NCBI GenBank assembly: GCA_965247975.1
Contig: OZ252050.1
Span: 620,001 to 684,000 of the forward strand
Direction of reading: 5' to 3'
DNA length: 64,000 bases
Origin: Taishania sp965247975
GTDB lineage: Bacteria > Bacteroidota > Bacteroidia > Flavobacteriales_D > Crocinitomicaceae
The notes beneath the pieces are model-generated. The model did no database searches and was not told where the DNA came from. It saw only the letters and a list, made by a program, of their open reading frames with translations. The position numbers and the translations under genes are program-made. Within the stretch, counting starts at the first letter, position 1. Each line of letters begins with the position of its first letter. Below, one piece after another: positions 37,243-47,104 of this stretch.

Positions 37243-38357
37243 AATTTTTCAGCGGCTTGAATGAGTGTTTCGTCTGTCTTTGCATAGCAAAAACGGATGT
37301 GTTTTATGTCTTTGGCAGATTGATTGAAAACAGAGATCGGAATGGTCGCCACACCAAATTCTTTGACCAATCGTTGTGTAAAATCGACATCTGTTTCTTG
37401 TGAAATTTCAGCATAACTAGCTACTTGAAAATAAGTACCTTCGCTCGGTAAAAGCTGAAAGCGACTTTTAGCAAGTAAATTGCGAAACAAATCCCGTTTT
37501 TCTTGATAAAATGATCCCAATTGATTCACATCAACCACTTCGAGGTATCTGGCAAGTGTTTCTTGCGCCACGCTGTTCACGCTAAAAACCAAAAATTGAT
37601 GCACTTTTTTAATTTCAACCATGTATTGTTCAGGAGCCACCAAATATCCCATTTTCCAACCTGTAATGTGAAAAGTCTTGCCGAAAGAACTCACAATAAT
37701 CGTTCGATCAGCAATTTTTGAACGTCCATGAACCGAAATGTGTTTTTGCTCAAACGTAATGAATTCATAGACTTCATCAGACAATAAAATCAGTTTTGGA
37801 TAGCGTTCCATGATCGACTCCAATGCTTGAAAATCTGACTCTTGCCAAATTCTCCCGGATGGATTGTGGGGATTGTTGATAATCAACATCTTGGTTTTAT
37901 CCGAAATGGTGTCGTCGATTTTCTGCCAATCAGGCAAGTATTCATTTGTCAAGGAAATATGAATTGGTTTTCCACCTGCCAAAACGATCGCCGGATCATA
38001 ACAATCATAACACGGATCCAAAACCACCACTTCATCGTTGTGTTCAACCAACGCTTGTATCACAGAAAAAATCCCTTGGGTAGCGCCAGCAGTAACCAAA
38101 ATTTGAGACTCGAAATTTACCGTTCGCTGGTATTGACGCTGAATTAATTGAGCAATTTGAAACAATAATTTTTGATTTCCTGGCATTGGAGCGTATTGAT
38201 GCACATCCAAATCAATCGTTTCTTGATAGATTTTTTTGAGCGTGGCATCAATCGGGAAATTTGGGAATCCTTGTGACAAATTAATGGCTTTGTGTTCCAA
38301 AGCCAACTTGGACATGACACTAAAAATGGTTGTTCCGACCGCGGGTAATTTTGACAT
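37230..38357 (-). CDS. PLP-dependent methionine/glutamine-type aminotransferase
   Basis: A class I aminotransferase of the YbdL/kynurenine-aminotransferase kind with 375 residues. The PLP Lys is in SSFGKTFHITGWK (Lys227). Other motifs are NLSQGFPNFP, TAGATQGIF, NNPHNPSG (residues 161-168) and LLSDEVYEFI. It converts an amino acid and ketoacid pair, most likely methionine or glutamine with their ketoacids. It overlaps the omega-amidase gene downstream. It is divergent from dxs, with about 150 bases of shared control region. Confidence 0.9.
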   Translation of the reverse strand: MSKLPAVGTTIFSVMSKLALEHKAINLSQGFPNFPIDATLKKIYQETIDLDVHQYAPMPGNQKLLFQIAQLIQRQYQRTVNFESQILVTAGATQGIFSVIQALVEHNDEVVVLDPCYDCYDPAIVLAGGKPIHISLTNEYLPDWQKIDDTISDKTKMLIINNPHNPSGRIWQESDFQALESIMERYPKLILLSDEVYEFITFEQKHISVHGRSKIADRTIIVSSFGKTFHITGWKMGYLVAPEQYMVEIKKVHQFLVFSVNSVAQETLARYLEVVDVNQLGSFYQEKRDLFRNLLAKSRFQLLPSEGTYFQVASYAEISQETDVDFTQRLVKEFGVATIPISVFNQSAKDIKHIRFCYAKTDETLIQAAEKLCKI

Positions 38358-38458
38358 GTAAGATTTTTTGATTTAAAGATATATTGAATTTTTGTTTTTG
38401 TGGTATTTTCTTAAATTTCGTTAAATCCCATCCAACGCAAAATAAATCGCTTATAAGT

Positions 38459-38488
38459 TTGTTTTGAATGGAATAAGCAATATTTTTG
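38459..38488 (+). promoter_or_regulatory. dxs promoter
   Basis: TTG at 38459-38461, a 19-base spacer, then TATTTTTG at 38481-38488, 21 bases before the dxs ATG. It has the same geometry as the rRNA promoters. Confidence 0.8.
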
Positions 38489-38509
38489 TTTCTTATTATA
38501 CAACACTCA

Positions 38510-40471
38510 ATGTCAGAATACAAAGCGGGTCCATTTTTGGATCAAATTGATATACCAAAAGATTTACGCGAAAAATTTTCGGTAGATGACTTACCTCAGG
38601 TTTCTGAAGAACTTCGTCAGTATATTGTGGATGTCATATCGTCTATAGGAAATTCGCATTTTGGTGCTAGTCTTGGTGTTGTTGAGTTGACCGTTGCCTT
38701 GCATTATGTGTTTGACACGCCTTTTGATCAATTGGTTTGGGATGTTGGACACCAGGCGTATGGACACAAAATCTTGACAGGAAGAAAAGACGTTTTTCAT
38801 ACGAATCGTTTAAAAGGCGGAATTTCTGGATTTCCAAAACGATCAGAAAGTGAGTACGATACATTTGGTGTTGGACACTCTTCAACTTCTATTTCTGCTG
38901 CGTTAGGAATGGCTGTTGCGAACAAATACAAAGGAGAAAAAAACAGGCAACACATCGCTGTAATCGGAGATGGCGCCATGACTGCTGGTTTGGCTTTTGA
39001 AGGCATGAACCATGCTGGTTTTGAAAAGGATGCGAATTTGTTGGTTGTATTGAACGACAATTGCATGTCCATCGATCCGAATGTAGGAGCCTTGAAAGAA
39101 TATTTGACTGATATTACCACTTCGCATACTTACAACAAAGTCAAAGATGAGGTGTGGAAATTACTTGGGAAAGTTTCCAAATTTGGTCCTGATGCTCAAG
39201 CTGTTGCTTCCAAAATTTCGACTGCGTTGAAAGGTTCATTGTTGAAGCAAAGCAATTTATTTGAATCATTAAACTTTCGCTATTTTGGTCCTGTTGATGG
39301 TCACGATGTAATTGCATTGGCGAAGATCATGGAAGATTTGAAAGACATTCCTGGTCCAAAAATTTTGCATTGCATTACCCGCAAAGGTGCTGGTTATAAA
39401 TTTTCTGAAGAAGGAAATCCAACAAAATGGCATGCACCTGGAGTATTCAATAAAGACACTGGAGAAATTGTAAAAATTATTCCAAAATCACCACAACCAC
39501 CAAAATATCAAGATGTTTTTGGTCATACAATCGTTGAATTGGCGGAGAAAAATGACAAAATTATGGGTGTTACACCTGCAATGCCTTCAGGATGTTCGCT
39601 AAATATAATGATGGAAGCAATGCCCGATCGTTCGTTTGATGTTGGAATTGCGGAGCAACATGCAGTTACATTTTCAGCTGGCTTAGCTACTCAAGGAATG
39701 GTTCCATTTTGCAATATTTATTCTTCATTCATGCAACGTGCTTACGACCAAGTTTTGCATGATGTTGCTATCCAAAAATTGAATGTTGTGTTTTGTTTGG
39801 ATCGTGGTGGTTTGGTTGGTGCCGATGGGGCAACGCATCATGGTGCTTATGATTTGGCTTACATGCGAAGCATTCCACACATGACGGTTGCAGCTCCTAT
39901 GAATGAAGCAGAATTGCGGAATTTAATGTACACCGCACAATTGGAAAACAAAGGACCTTTTTCCATTCGGTATCCGCGTGGAAATGGTGTGATGCTTGAC
40001 TGGAAAACGCCGTTCAAGGAAATCAAAGTTGGAACAGGTCGCAAACTCACAAACGGAGAAGATATTGCCATTTTGACCATTGGTCACCCAGGAAACTTTG
40101 CGCAAGATGCCATCGAAGAATTGAAAGAACTTGGAGCATCTGTTGCACATTACGATATGCGTTTTGTGAAGCCTATTGATGAAATCATGTTGCATGAGGT
40201 TTTTGCGAAATTCAAAAAAATCATCACGATTGAAGATGGTTGTTTGATGGGTGGATTTGGTTCGGCAGTAATCGAATTTATGGCTGACAATAACTACACA
40301 GCGCATGTATTGAGATTAGGAGTTCCTGATAAATTCATTCATCACGGAACACAAGAAGAATTGTGGGAAGAATGCGGATACGACAAAAAAGCGATAGTTG
40401 TAACTGTGTGCAAGGCTTTGGGTATTTCGCAAAATGAAATTCTAACAAAAACCAACGCACAGGTAGGTTAA
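38510..40471 (+). CDS. dxs: 1-deoxy-D-xylulose-5-phosphate synthase
   Basis: Condenses pyruvate and glyceraldehyde-3-P to DXP, the first step of the MEP isoprenoid pathway, using thiamine diphosphate. Motifs in order: WDVGHQAYGHK, FGVGHSSTS, the TPP site IGDGAMTAGLAFEGMNHAG to VLNDNCMSID, FRYFGPVDGHD, GIAEQHAVTFSAGLA, RGGLVGADGATHHGAYDL, and RYPRGNG. About 653 residues, slightly longer than the E. coli enzyme. ATG 38510 is chosen because the frame's earlier start (38486) lies in the promoter. Confidence 0.96.
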   Translation: MSEYKAGPFLDQIDIPKDLREKFSVDDLPQVSEELRQYIVDVISSIGNSHFGASLGVVELTVALHYVFDTPFDQLVWDVGHQAYGHKILTGRKDVFHTNRLKGGISGFPKRSESEYDTFGVGHSSTSISAALGMAVANKYKGEKNRQHIAVIGDGAMTAGLAFEGMNHAGFEKDANLLVVLNDNCMSIDPNVGALKEYLTDITTSHTYNKVKDEVWKLLGKVSKFGPDAQAVASKISTALKGSLLKQSNLFESLNFRYFGPVDGHDVIALAKIMEDLKDIPGPKILHCITRKGAGYKFSEEGNPTKWHAPGVFNKDTGEIVKIIPKSPQPPKYQDVFGHTIVELAEKNDKIMGVTPAMPSGCSLNIMMEAMPDRSFDVGIAEQHAVTFSAGLATQGMVPFCNIYSSFMQRAYDQVLHDVAIQKLNVVFCLDRGGLVGADGATHHGAYDLAYMRSIPHMTVAAPMNEAELRNLMYTAQLENKGPFSIRYPRGNGVMLDWKTPFKEIKVGTGRKLTNGEDIAILTIGHPGNFAQDAIEELKELGASVAHYDMRFVKPIDEIMLHEVFAKFKKIITIEDGCLMGGFGSAVIEFMADNNYTAHVLRLGVPDKFIHHGTQEELWEECGYDKKAIVVTVCKALGISQNEILTKTNAQVG

Positions 40472-40727
40472 TTCAGTCTCATTTATTGAAATTGTTTTGA
40501 AGGAGAAGCAAAAATAACTTTTGCGAATTACTTGAGTTTTTTTCTAGTTGCTACTTTTTAGTCTCTTAAAAATTTTTCGAAAACATTTTTTCCAATTCAA
40601 AATTATTTACTAATTTAAAGTTCGATTAGATGAATTACTTCCTCTTTTCGAGAAAAGTTAACAGTGTTACAAAAACATTGTTTGAGAATAACCTATTAGT
40701 ATACTTACCTTTTAATGAATTAAAATT

Positions 40728-43700
40728 TTGGAAAAAAATCAATCAATTATTGAGCGCTTAGAAAAGCCTTTAAGAAGCGAAACTTTTGTTGTGGATGGCG
40801 TTCCGATGGATTTTATTATCATCGAAAATTTCACTTTTAGTGCATTGGATGAAGATTTCATCGCACGATTATCGGATTTGAACCCAAGGCAATTTATGTA
40901 TCCAGGCACCTGTCATGTGCGCGAAGCAAAAATCAATGATGCTTCCATGCATGTTGCGAGTAATCCGAGGTATCAACATATGGTCACGATGAACTATTCA
41001 ACGTCGGATCAAAAGTTAACAACATCCTGCGACTGTCAAATCGAAACAAAAAAAATATGTATTCATCAGGCGATTGCTTTGTATTGCATTTTGGCTTACG
41101 ATGAATTGCACATGTATTTTTATCCAGAAAAAAGAAACGTTCTTCTCAAAGCCACGGCCACGAAATATGGAATGGAATCGGTTGATAACCTAGAAGATTA
41201 CTTTGATTTGGATTTACGCTACGGTCAGCCTCATGTTGTTCCAAAAATGAAAGAATTATTGCCTTTAGACGAACGAGGTCAGCAGAAGTTAAACCAATTG
41301 CTTCCAACGCCAAAAGCTGTTTTTTCTGAAAAACGCATCAAAAGGAATGAAGTTGAAACGTTTAAAGGTTTGTCGTTTTCTTTTAATCCATATTACAGTG
41401 AATTAAAATTGAATTTGTTCGAATACGTTTGCACAAAAGATGGTCGCCCCAAAAATCCATTCAATACCATTGACCCAAATTTAGCCATTCAGAATTGTTC
41501 GGACGGAGAAAGTATCAAAGTGTATGCAGCCATTCTTTTTTTCAAAGGAGTTTATCACAGAGAAAAGGAAATTGAACCTCAATTGAAGGCGCTTCGGACT
41601 ATTTTGGAAGGAAATCTAAATGTGTCTTATTTTTTTTCAAATCATGAACACGGCACAATTACATCTGCAAAATACTTAACACTAGCTCAAATTCGGATTA
41701 CGGATAATGCTTACATCGAGTTGGAAATCAATCAGAAGAAAGATTTTTTTGAAATTCTACCATTTTTGGTGATCAACGACAAACCCATTGCTTTTCAATT
41801 CACGAAAATACATCAACGTTTTTTCATTGAAGCGGAAGGTGAAGTACATTTATTTTCAGGTGCTGAAAAGTATCAACTCTTGCATTTTTTTAAGGAACAC
41901 AATAACCGACTGCTCATTCCAGCAGCGCAATACGAAGCATTTCAGCAAACGTATTTGGCGCCTTTGGAACAGGAAGTTAAAATCAAATACTCATTTGTAA
42001 AACAGCCGACACCAAAACAGATTGCTTTTTTCTCTGGCGTTAAGAACATTGAAAAAACAATTTATCTTTCGGAGTCCGAGAATTACATTCTAATTACACC
42101 AGCTGTTCGATATGGAAAAGTAGAAGTGCCTATTTTGGTCAACAAGCAGATCATTGCCTTGGATGAAATTGGTGAAAGTTATCATTTGCCGCGCGATAAG
42201 GATTTGGAAAATCAGTTTTTGAGTGTCTTGTTGCGTCAGCACGATCATTTTGAAGAACAATTGAATGAATTCGAGCATTTTTACCTTCATAAGCAAACAT
42301 TTTACAGCGAAGGCTGGTTCGTTCAAGCATTTGCAGAGTGGAATGACCTAGGTATTCAAGTTCTTGGATTCAAAGAATTGAAGGGAAACAAATGGAATAG
42401 CAATAAAATTGCGGTAAAAATTAATGTCAGCAGTGGCATCGATTGGTTTGATACGCAAATAAAAATGAAGTTTGGAAACGAAGAAGTTTCGTTATTGCAA
42501 GTCCAAAAGGCGATTAAAAACCAACGGAATTATGTCGTTTTAGGAGATGGAACGCATGGTTTGCTTCCTGAAGAATGGATTCAAAAGTTCAACAATTATT
42601 TCCGTTCGGGCGATTTGGTTGACGATAGCATTCGCATTTCAAAGGTAAATTATGGCTTGATTAACGAATTGTTTGTGCAGGAGGAATTGGACAAACAAGT
42701 GATGAAAGATATTGAACATTTGAAAAATCGCATCCGTGACTTTAGAGAAATCAAGCATGTTTCAACGCCAGCTTTGTTGCAAGCCGAACTTCGTGGATAT
42801 CAAAAAGAAGGATTGAATTGGATGCACTTTTTGGATGAATTTAACTTTGGTGGTTGTTTGGCCGACGACATGGGATTGGGAAAAACCATCCAAGTGATTT
42901 CGTTTATGTTGTCGCTAAAAGAAAAACGTGATACAGGAACACACTTAGTTGTATTGCCAACAACCTTGTTGTTTAATTGGACAAGAGAATTGGAAAAGTT
43001 TGCTCCTTCTTTGCGTGTGCATGTGAATTACGGACAGACAAGAGCAAAGAAAATCAATCACTTTGCTGATTACGATGTCGTTTTGACGACCTATGGCGTT
43101 TTGATTTCAGACATTGGTCAATTGAAAAAATTTGCATTTGATTATGTGTTTTTGGATGAATCTCAAGCGATTAAGAATCCAGAATCATTACGTTACAAAG
43201 CTGCTCGCTTATTGCAGGCGAGGAATAGAATGGTGCTCACAGGAACACCTATAGAGAATAATACCTTTGATTTGTTTGCTCAATTTTCGTTTGCGGTACC
43301 AGGAATTTTTGGTTCGATGAAAAATTTTCGTGATCAGTATTCCACACCAATTGATAAATTCAAGGACATTGGTCGCGCAAAAGAACTTCAAAACAAGATC
43401 AATCCTTTTTTATTGCGTCGCACAAAGAAACAAGTCGCTACTGAATTGCCTGACAAAACAGAAATGATTCTTCATTGCGAAATGGGCGATGAACAGCGAA
43501 AAATTTACGATGCGCATCGACTAAAAATTAGAGAACAATTGCTAGAAGAATCAGGGATTCAGCGTAACATGGCGCTTTTAGCTGGATTGACCAAACTCCG
43601 CCAAATTTGCGATTCGCCAAAAATCATTCCCGATGATGCTGATTACGGAAGCGAATCTGCGAAATTGAATGTATTGATGGAGGAGATTCATAACAAACAT

Positions 43701-44159
43701 CGAAATCACAAAATTCTGGTTTTTTCACAATTCGTTTCCATGCTCGATTTAATTCAAGAAGAGTTGGACAAGGCAGAAATTTCGCATGAATACTTGACAG
43801 GAAAATCTCGAAATCGCGAAGAAATTGTACACCGCTTTCAAAACGATGAGGAAGTTCGTGTCTTTTTAATTAGTCTCAAAGCGGGAGGAGTAGGATTAAA
43901 TTTAACCGAAGCTGATTACGTGTATATCGTTGATCCATGGTGGAATCCAGCGGTAGAAAATCAAGCCATTGACAGAAGTTACCGCATTGGACAGAAGAAA
44001 AATGTGGTGGCCATTCGTTTGATTTGTCCGAATACCATCGAAGACAAGATTTTGAATTTACAAGCTTCCAAAAAAGAACTAGCCGAAGATTTGGTGCGCA
44101 CGGATGCTTCTGTGTTGAAAGTACTTAGTCAAGAAAATTTGTTGGAGTTATTTGATTAA
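40728..44159 (+). CDS. SWIM zinc-finger SNF2-family DNA helicase/translocase
   Basis: A 1143-residue protein. The N-terminal SWIM-type zinc finger is Cys101, Cys103, Cys111 and His113 (CDCQ ... CIH). A long middle region of little-known structure runs from about residue 180 to 670. The SNF2 motor follows: Walker A DDMGLGKTIQ (near 712-721), a DESQ box (FLDESQAIKN), then LTGTPIENN, and motif VI QAIDRSYRIGQ near 1085. It uses ATP to move along double-stranded DNA; targets are unknown. The start is probably TTG 40728, because an in-frame stop lies three codons before it and the first in-frame ATG is at codon 27. It stands alone. Confidence 0.92.
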   Translation: MEKNQSIIERLEKPLRSETFVVDGVPMDFIIIENFTFSALDEDFIARLSDLNPRQFMYPGTCHVREAKINDASMHVASNPRYQHMVTMNYSTSDQKLTTSCDCQIETKKICIHQAIALYCILAYDELHMYFYPEKRNVLLKATATKYGMESVDNLEDYFDLDLRYGQPHVVPKMKELLPLDERGQQKLNQLLPTPKAVFSEKRIKRNEVETFKGLSFSFNPYYSELKLNLFEYVCTKDGRPKNPFNTIDPNLAIQNCSDGESIKVYAAILFFKGVYHREKEIEPQLKALRTILEGNLNVSYFFSNHEHGTITSAKYLTLAQIRITDNAYIELEINQKKDFFEILPFLVINDKPIAFQFTKIHQRFFIEAEGEVHLFSGAEKYQLLHFFKEHNNRLLIPAAQYEAFQQTYLAPLEQEVKIKYSFVKQPTPKQIAFFSGVKNIEKTIYLSESENYILITPAVRYGKVEVPILVNKQIIALDEIGESYHLPRDKDLENQFLSVLLRQHDHFEEQLNEFEHFYLHKQTFYSEGWFVQAFAEWNDLGIQVLGFKELKGNKWNSNKIAVKINVSSGIDWFDTQIKMKFGNEEVSLLQVQKAIKNQRNYVVLGDGTHGLLPEEWIQKFNNYFRSGDLVDDSIRISKVNYGLINELFVQEELDKQVMKDIEHLKNRIRDFREIKHVSTPALLQAELRGYQKEGLNWMHFLDEFNFGGCLADDMGLGKTIQVISFMLSLKEKRDTGTHLVVLPTTLLFNWTRELEKFAPSLRVHVNYGQTRAKKINHFADYDVVLTTYGVLISDIGQLKKFAFDYVFLDESQAIKNPESLRYKAARLLQARNRMVLTGTPIENNTFDLFAQFSFAVPGIFGSMKNFRDQYSTPIDKFKDIGRAKELQNKINPFLLRRTKKQVATELPDKTEMILHCEMGDEQRKIYDAHRLKIREQLLEESGIQRNMALLAGLTKLRQICDSPKIIPDDADYGSESAKLNVLMEEIHNKHRNHKILVFSQFVSMLDLIQEELDKAEISHEYLTGKSRNREEIVHRFQNDEEVRVFLISLKAGGVGLNLTEADYVYIVDPWWNPAVENQAIDRSYRIGQKKNVVAIRLICPNTIEDKILNLQASKKELAEDLVRTDASVLKVLSQENLLELFD

Positions 44160-44210
44160 TGAAATGATAGAACGTATTAGATTGTTTTTACAATTGCTAA
44201 ATAAGTTACC

Positions 44211-44218
44211 TATTTTTG
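44211..44218 (+). promoter_or_regulatory. -7 box TATTTTTG upstream of the membrane protein
   Basis: An exact TAnnTTTG 61 bases before ATG 44279. No TTG stands at the ideal spacing. Confidence 0.4.
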
Positions 44219-44278
44219 TTTCTTACACTAAGAGAATTTCATTTGGAAAAGTGTTTATGGAGTAGTAGATTTTAGCGG

Positions 44279-46033
44279 ATGAAGAATTTTTTGCAGCACA
44301 AATTTGGTTTATTTCTCGTTTTTTTTCTGGGGAGCATTTCTGCATTCATTTTGCCTTTAGTAAAATTTTCATCACATATTTTAACGAGAGATTGGGGTTT
44401 ATTCGATGCAAACAGTTTGTTCATTCATTCTTGCGCACATCATTACGGTAAATTGCCCTTGCACAACCCTTATTTGTTTGGAGGAATGGATGTTGCTGCA
44501 AATCCACAATCAAGGGTTTTTAGTCCAATGGTACTTTTCGATCTATTGTTTAGTGCGCCTTTTGCAAATTTATTTTCATTGATATTTTTAGCATTTGTAG
44601 GTAGTTACGGTTTTTTCTACCTGTTGAAATATTTAAAAGTGAATCATTTTGTGAGTGTTGTCGTCGCTGTTCTGTTTGTGCATGCATCTTGGTTTCATTT
44701 GCATTATTCGGAAGGACACATCATTTTCGGATCCTTTTTACTTTTTGGATGGGTGATTTATTTTATACTTCGATTGGAAGATGCGCGGTTTAAAGTTTGG
44801 TATGCTGTACTTTGTGCTTTCATGCTTTTGGACGGCGGAATTTATGCTTTTATTTATGCTCAGCTTTTAATGTTTTTCATGTTGGTATTTCAAGTGAATG
44901 GAATTTCCTTTGGTAAGTTGTTTCGATCGATGATTCATGATAAACGAAGTTTTATAGTAAGCATTATCGTTTTTATTGGGCTTTCATCGTTTAAGTTGAT
45001 TCCGCTTTTAATGAGTCACATGAATCGCACTCCGGTCCTTGAAAATATTGCATTAGATATTAAATCTGTTCTGAGTAGTTTTTTTAATCCAATGGCTTTT
45101 GTGCGTTTGGAAATTCAAGGGGCAAACTTTTCAAATTATATGAATTACTTGGAGCTTGGAGCCTATATTGGTTTGGTCGCTTTTGGTGTCATCGTTTTTT
45201 TCTTGGTAAAGCATTGGCGACGATCATTCGTGCCTTATTTGTTGGTAATTCTTATGTTTTTATGGATTGGTTCGGGATGGTTCGACCCAATAAATCCTTG
45301 GCGTTTGTTCCAAAAACTTCCTATCGTTAACAATGCGCATATTCAAACCAGAGGACTATTCATCGTGTATTGTTTTTTGTTGATTCTATTGGCTTTTGGG
45401 TTAAATTCGATTTTACAAAAGAGAAGGTCAGTTTTCTTGATTTTGATTGCATTTTTACTAGTTGAATCACAATGGACAGCAACCCATCCCTACATAAAAG
45501 TGTTTGAAATGGCTGATTGTAGTTTGCCAACGAGCGAATTTCCTACAATGGTCACTCATTCAACGATTGAGAAAACGATAGATTCTCCACAATCTAAAGG
45601 TTGGGGATTTGATTTCCAACATTATCAAGTGAAAAATCTTGCTACAAAGGGGTTCATGGATCCAACAGCAGAAAACACCAATGGTTTCATAAAAACAGTC
45701 AACGATAAAGGCTATCGAGGGGAAGTTTATGTGTTGGATGGAAGCGGGAGTGTGTCCTTGAAAGAATTTATCCCAAGTCAAGCTGAGGTGCAGATTGATG
45801 TGAAAAAAGGCGCAATCATTCAATTAAATTCAAATTTTCTTCATGGCTGGAATTCAAACAATCAATTATGTACTGTTTTTGAAAAAAATGGTCTCCTAAC
45901 CATGAAAGTAAATTCTGATTTTAAGGGAAAAATTAAGTTGTTTTATACACCTTCTTATTTTTGGTGGTGCGTTGGGTTGACGTTTTTTGGATTAATCTTT
46001 TTGCTTTTGTTTTTAATGCGGTTAATTAGATAA
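44279..46033 (+). CDS. large polytopic membrane protein, GT-C/YfhO-like
   Basis: A 584-residue protein with about eleven or twelve membrane helices. DWGLFDANSLFIHSC near the N terminus, a large hydrophilic C-terminal region, and a final helix (YFWWCVGLTFFGLIFLLLFLM) recall YfhO/GT-C-type membrane glycosyltransferases or O-antigen-ligase-like proteins. The acidic residue of the first loop (TRDWGLFD) is where GT-C enzymes hold a catalytic Asp, but the assignment is uncertain. No glycan genes neighbour it. Confidence 0.65.
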   Translation: MKNFLQHKFGLFLVFFLGSISAFILPLVKFSSHILTRDWGLFDANSLFIHSCAHHYGKLPLHNPYLFGGMDVAANPQSRVFSPMVLFDLLFSAPFANLFSLIFLAFVGSYGFFYLLKYLKVNHFVSVVVAVLFVHASWFHLHYSEGHIIFGSFLLFGWVIYFILRLEDARFKVWYAVLCAFMLLDGGIYAFIYAQLLMFFMLVFQVNGISFGKLFRSMIHDKRSFIVSIIVFIGLSSFKLIPLLMSHMNRTPVLENIALDIKSVLSSFFNPMAFVRLEIQGANFSNYMNYLELGAYIGLVAFGVIVFFLVKHWRRSFVPYLLVILMFLWIGSGWFDPINPWRLFQKLPIVNNAHIQTRGLFIVYCFLLILLAFGLNSILQKRRSVFLILIAFLLVESQWTATHPYIKVFEMADCSLPTSEFPTMVTHSTIEKTIDSPQSKGWGFDFQHYQVKNLATKGFMDPTAENTNGFIKTVNDKGYRGEVYVLDGSGSVSLKEFIPSQAEVQIDVKKGAIIQLNSNFLHGWNSNNQLCTVFEKNGLLTMKVNSDFKGKIKLFYTPSYFWWCVGLTFFGLIFLLLFLMRLIR

Positions 46034-46085
46034 ATTTTTTAAATCCGGTGAAATAAAAATCTTTTAAAACGTACTATTTTTTTCT

Positions 46086-46093
46086 TATTTTTG
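46086..46093 (+). promoter_or_regulatory. -7 box TATTTTTG
   Basis: An exact TAnnTTTG about 150 bases before the lipoprotein gene at 46245. No matching TTG at 19 bases was found. Confidence 0.3.
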
Positions 46094-46244
46094 AATGGCA
46101 TGAGTCAGTTTTTCATGGAATCTTAATTGAACGACAACCTCGCTTTAATTATTTGGTTTTTATGAAAACAAATTTTTTCAACAAGTATGACTTTTTTAAG
46201 TCAGGCTTTAATGGTTACACAGGTTACAATAATCTCTTTAGTTT

Positions 46245-46916
46245 ATGGTGGTAGTGATAATTCGATTTATAATTCTTTTGAGTCTTTCTGCTTTATCATC
46301 ATGTTCTTGGTATTGTAATAGAGTGCCTAGAGTAGTTAAAAAAACATTCAATTATGAAAAAATTGAGGGTTTTAGTGGGGTGTATCTTGTTCAGCCGAGT
46401 GATACAACATATAAACCTAATTTTTACGTTTTTTTTGAGGATGGTACATTTGTCTCAGAGATTTATCTGACAGAACTAAAAAATTATTTTGGGATTTCAT
46501 CAGTTCAAGAATTATTAGAATCGAATAATGATGGTGTAAAATATAAATTAAATCGTGGACTGAGATGGGGTTACTATTATTTCCAAAATGAGAGCTTAAT
46601 ACTTAAAAGAACAGAAGGTAAACTATATCCGTGTCATCCTTTACCTGCTAACTACTATGAATATGAAAAGATTGGGAATAATTTCAGGTGTACTTTTTCG
46701 AAAGATATTGCTAACTTAAAGGAGTCAGATAGAAGTTATGAAGATAGGTTGGATAGAAATCCATCGATAAAACACCATCAAATTGAATTCGTTGATTCTT
46801 GTAATTGTAAAACATCAGATACATGGCTCAAGTATGAAGAGTGGTTCTGGAAAAATGAAGAGGACTATCTAAAATGGCTTCATGAGTCTGGAGGAACAAA
46901 AGAGAAATATCATTAG
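46245..46916 (+). CDS. hypothetical lipoprotein
   Basis: Lipobox LSALSSC (Cys20), then about 200 residues rich in Lys, Asn, Tyr and Phe. I do not recognise a family. The sequence EGFSGVYLVQPSDTTYKPN, FYVFFEDGTFVSEIYL recalls the small beta-sheet sensor or binding domains of Bacteroidota lipoproteins. The Lys/Asn/Tyr richness reflects local AT richness above that of the neighbouring genes, which may mean it arrived separately. No operon partner is evident. Confidence 0.6.
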   Translation: MVVVIIRFIILLSLSALSSCSWYCNRVPRVVKKTFNYEKIEGFSGVYLVQPSDTTYKPNFYVFFEDGTFVSEIYLTELKNYFGISSVQELLESNNDGVKYKLNRGLRWGYYYFQNESLILKRTEGKLYPCHPLPANYYEYEKIGNNFRCTFSKDIANLKESDRSYEDRLDRNPSIKHHQIEFVDSCNCKTSDTWLKYEEWFWKNEEDYLKWLHESGGTKEKYH

Positions 46917-46950
46917 GGTTTAAAATTTAATAGTAAGAAATTATTATCAG

Positions 46951-47037
46951 ATGGAAAGCAAATATAAGAATGGAAAATTGTCCGAGAGTGATGAAATTGG
47001 TGATGCTCTAACAACGTTTTTTTCAAACGTGGTTTGA
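46951..47037 (+). CDS. 28-codon possible gene remnant
   Basis: ATG to TGA encoding MESKYKNGKLSESDEIGDA and nine more residues. The composition is plausible as protein, but no ribosome site or family can be assigned. It may be a small gene or the N-terminal relic of a lost one. It lies between the lipoprotein and the MFS gene. Confidence 0.2.
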   Translation: MESKYKNGKLSESDEIGDALTTFFSNVV

Positions 47038-47104
47038 TTAAAATAAGGTTTTGGATTAACCAAACCAATAAAATCTTATTTTAGCTCATTGTATTTATAA
47101 ATTT

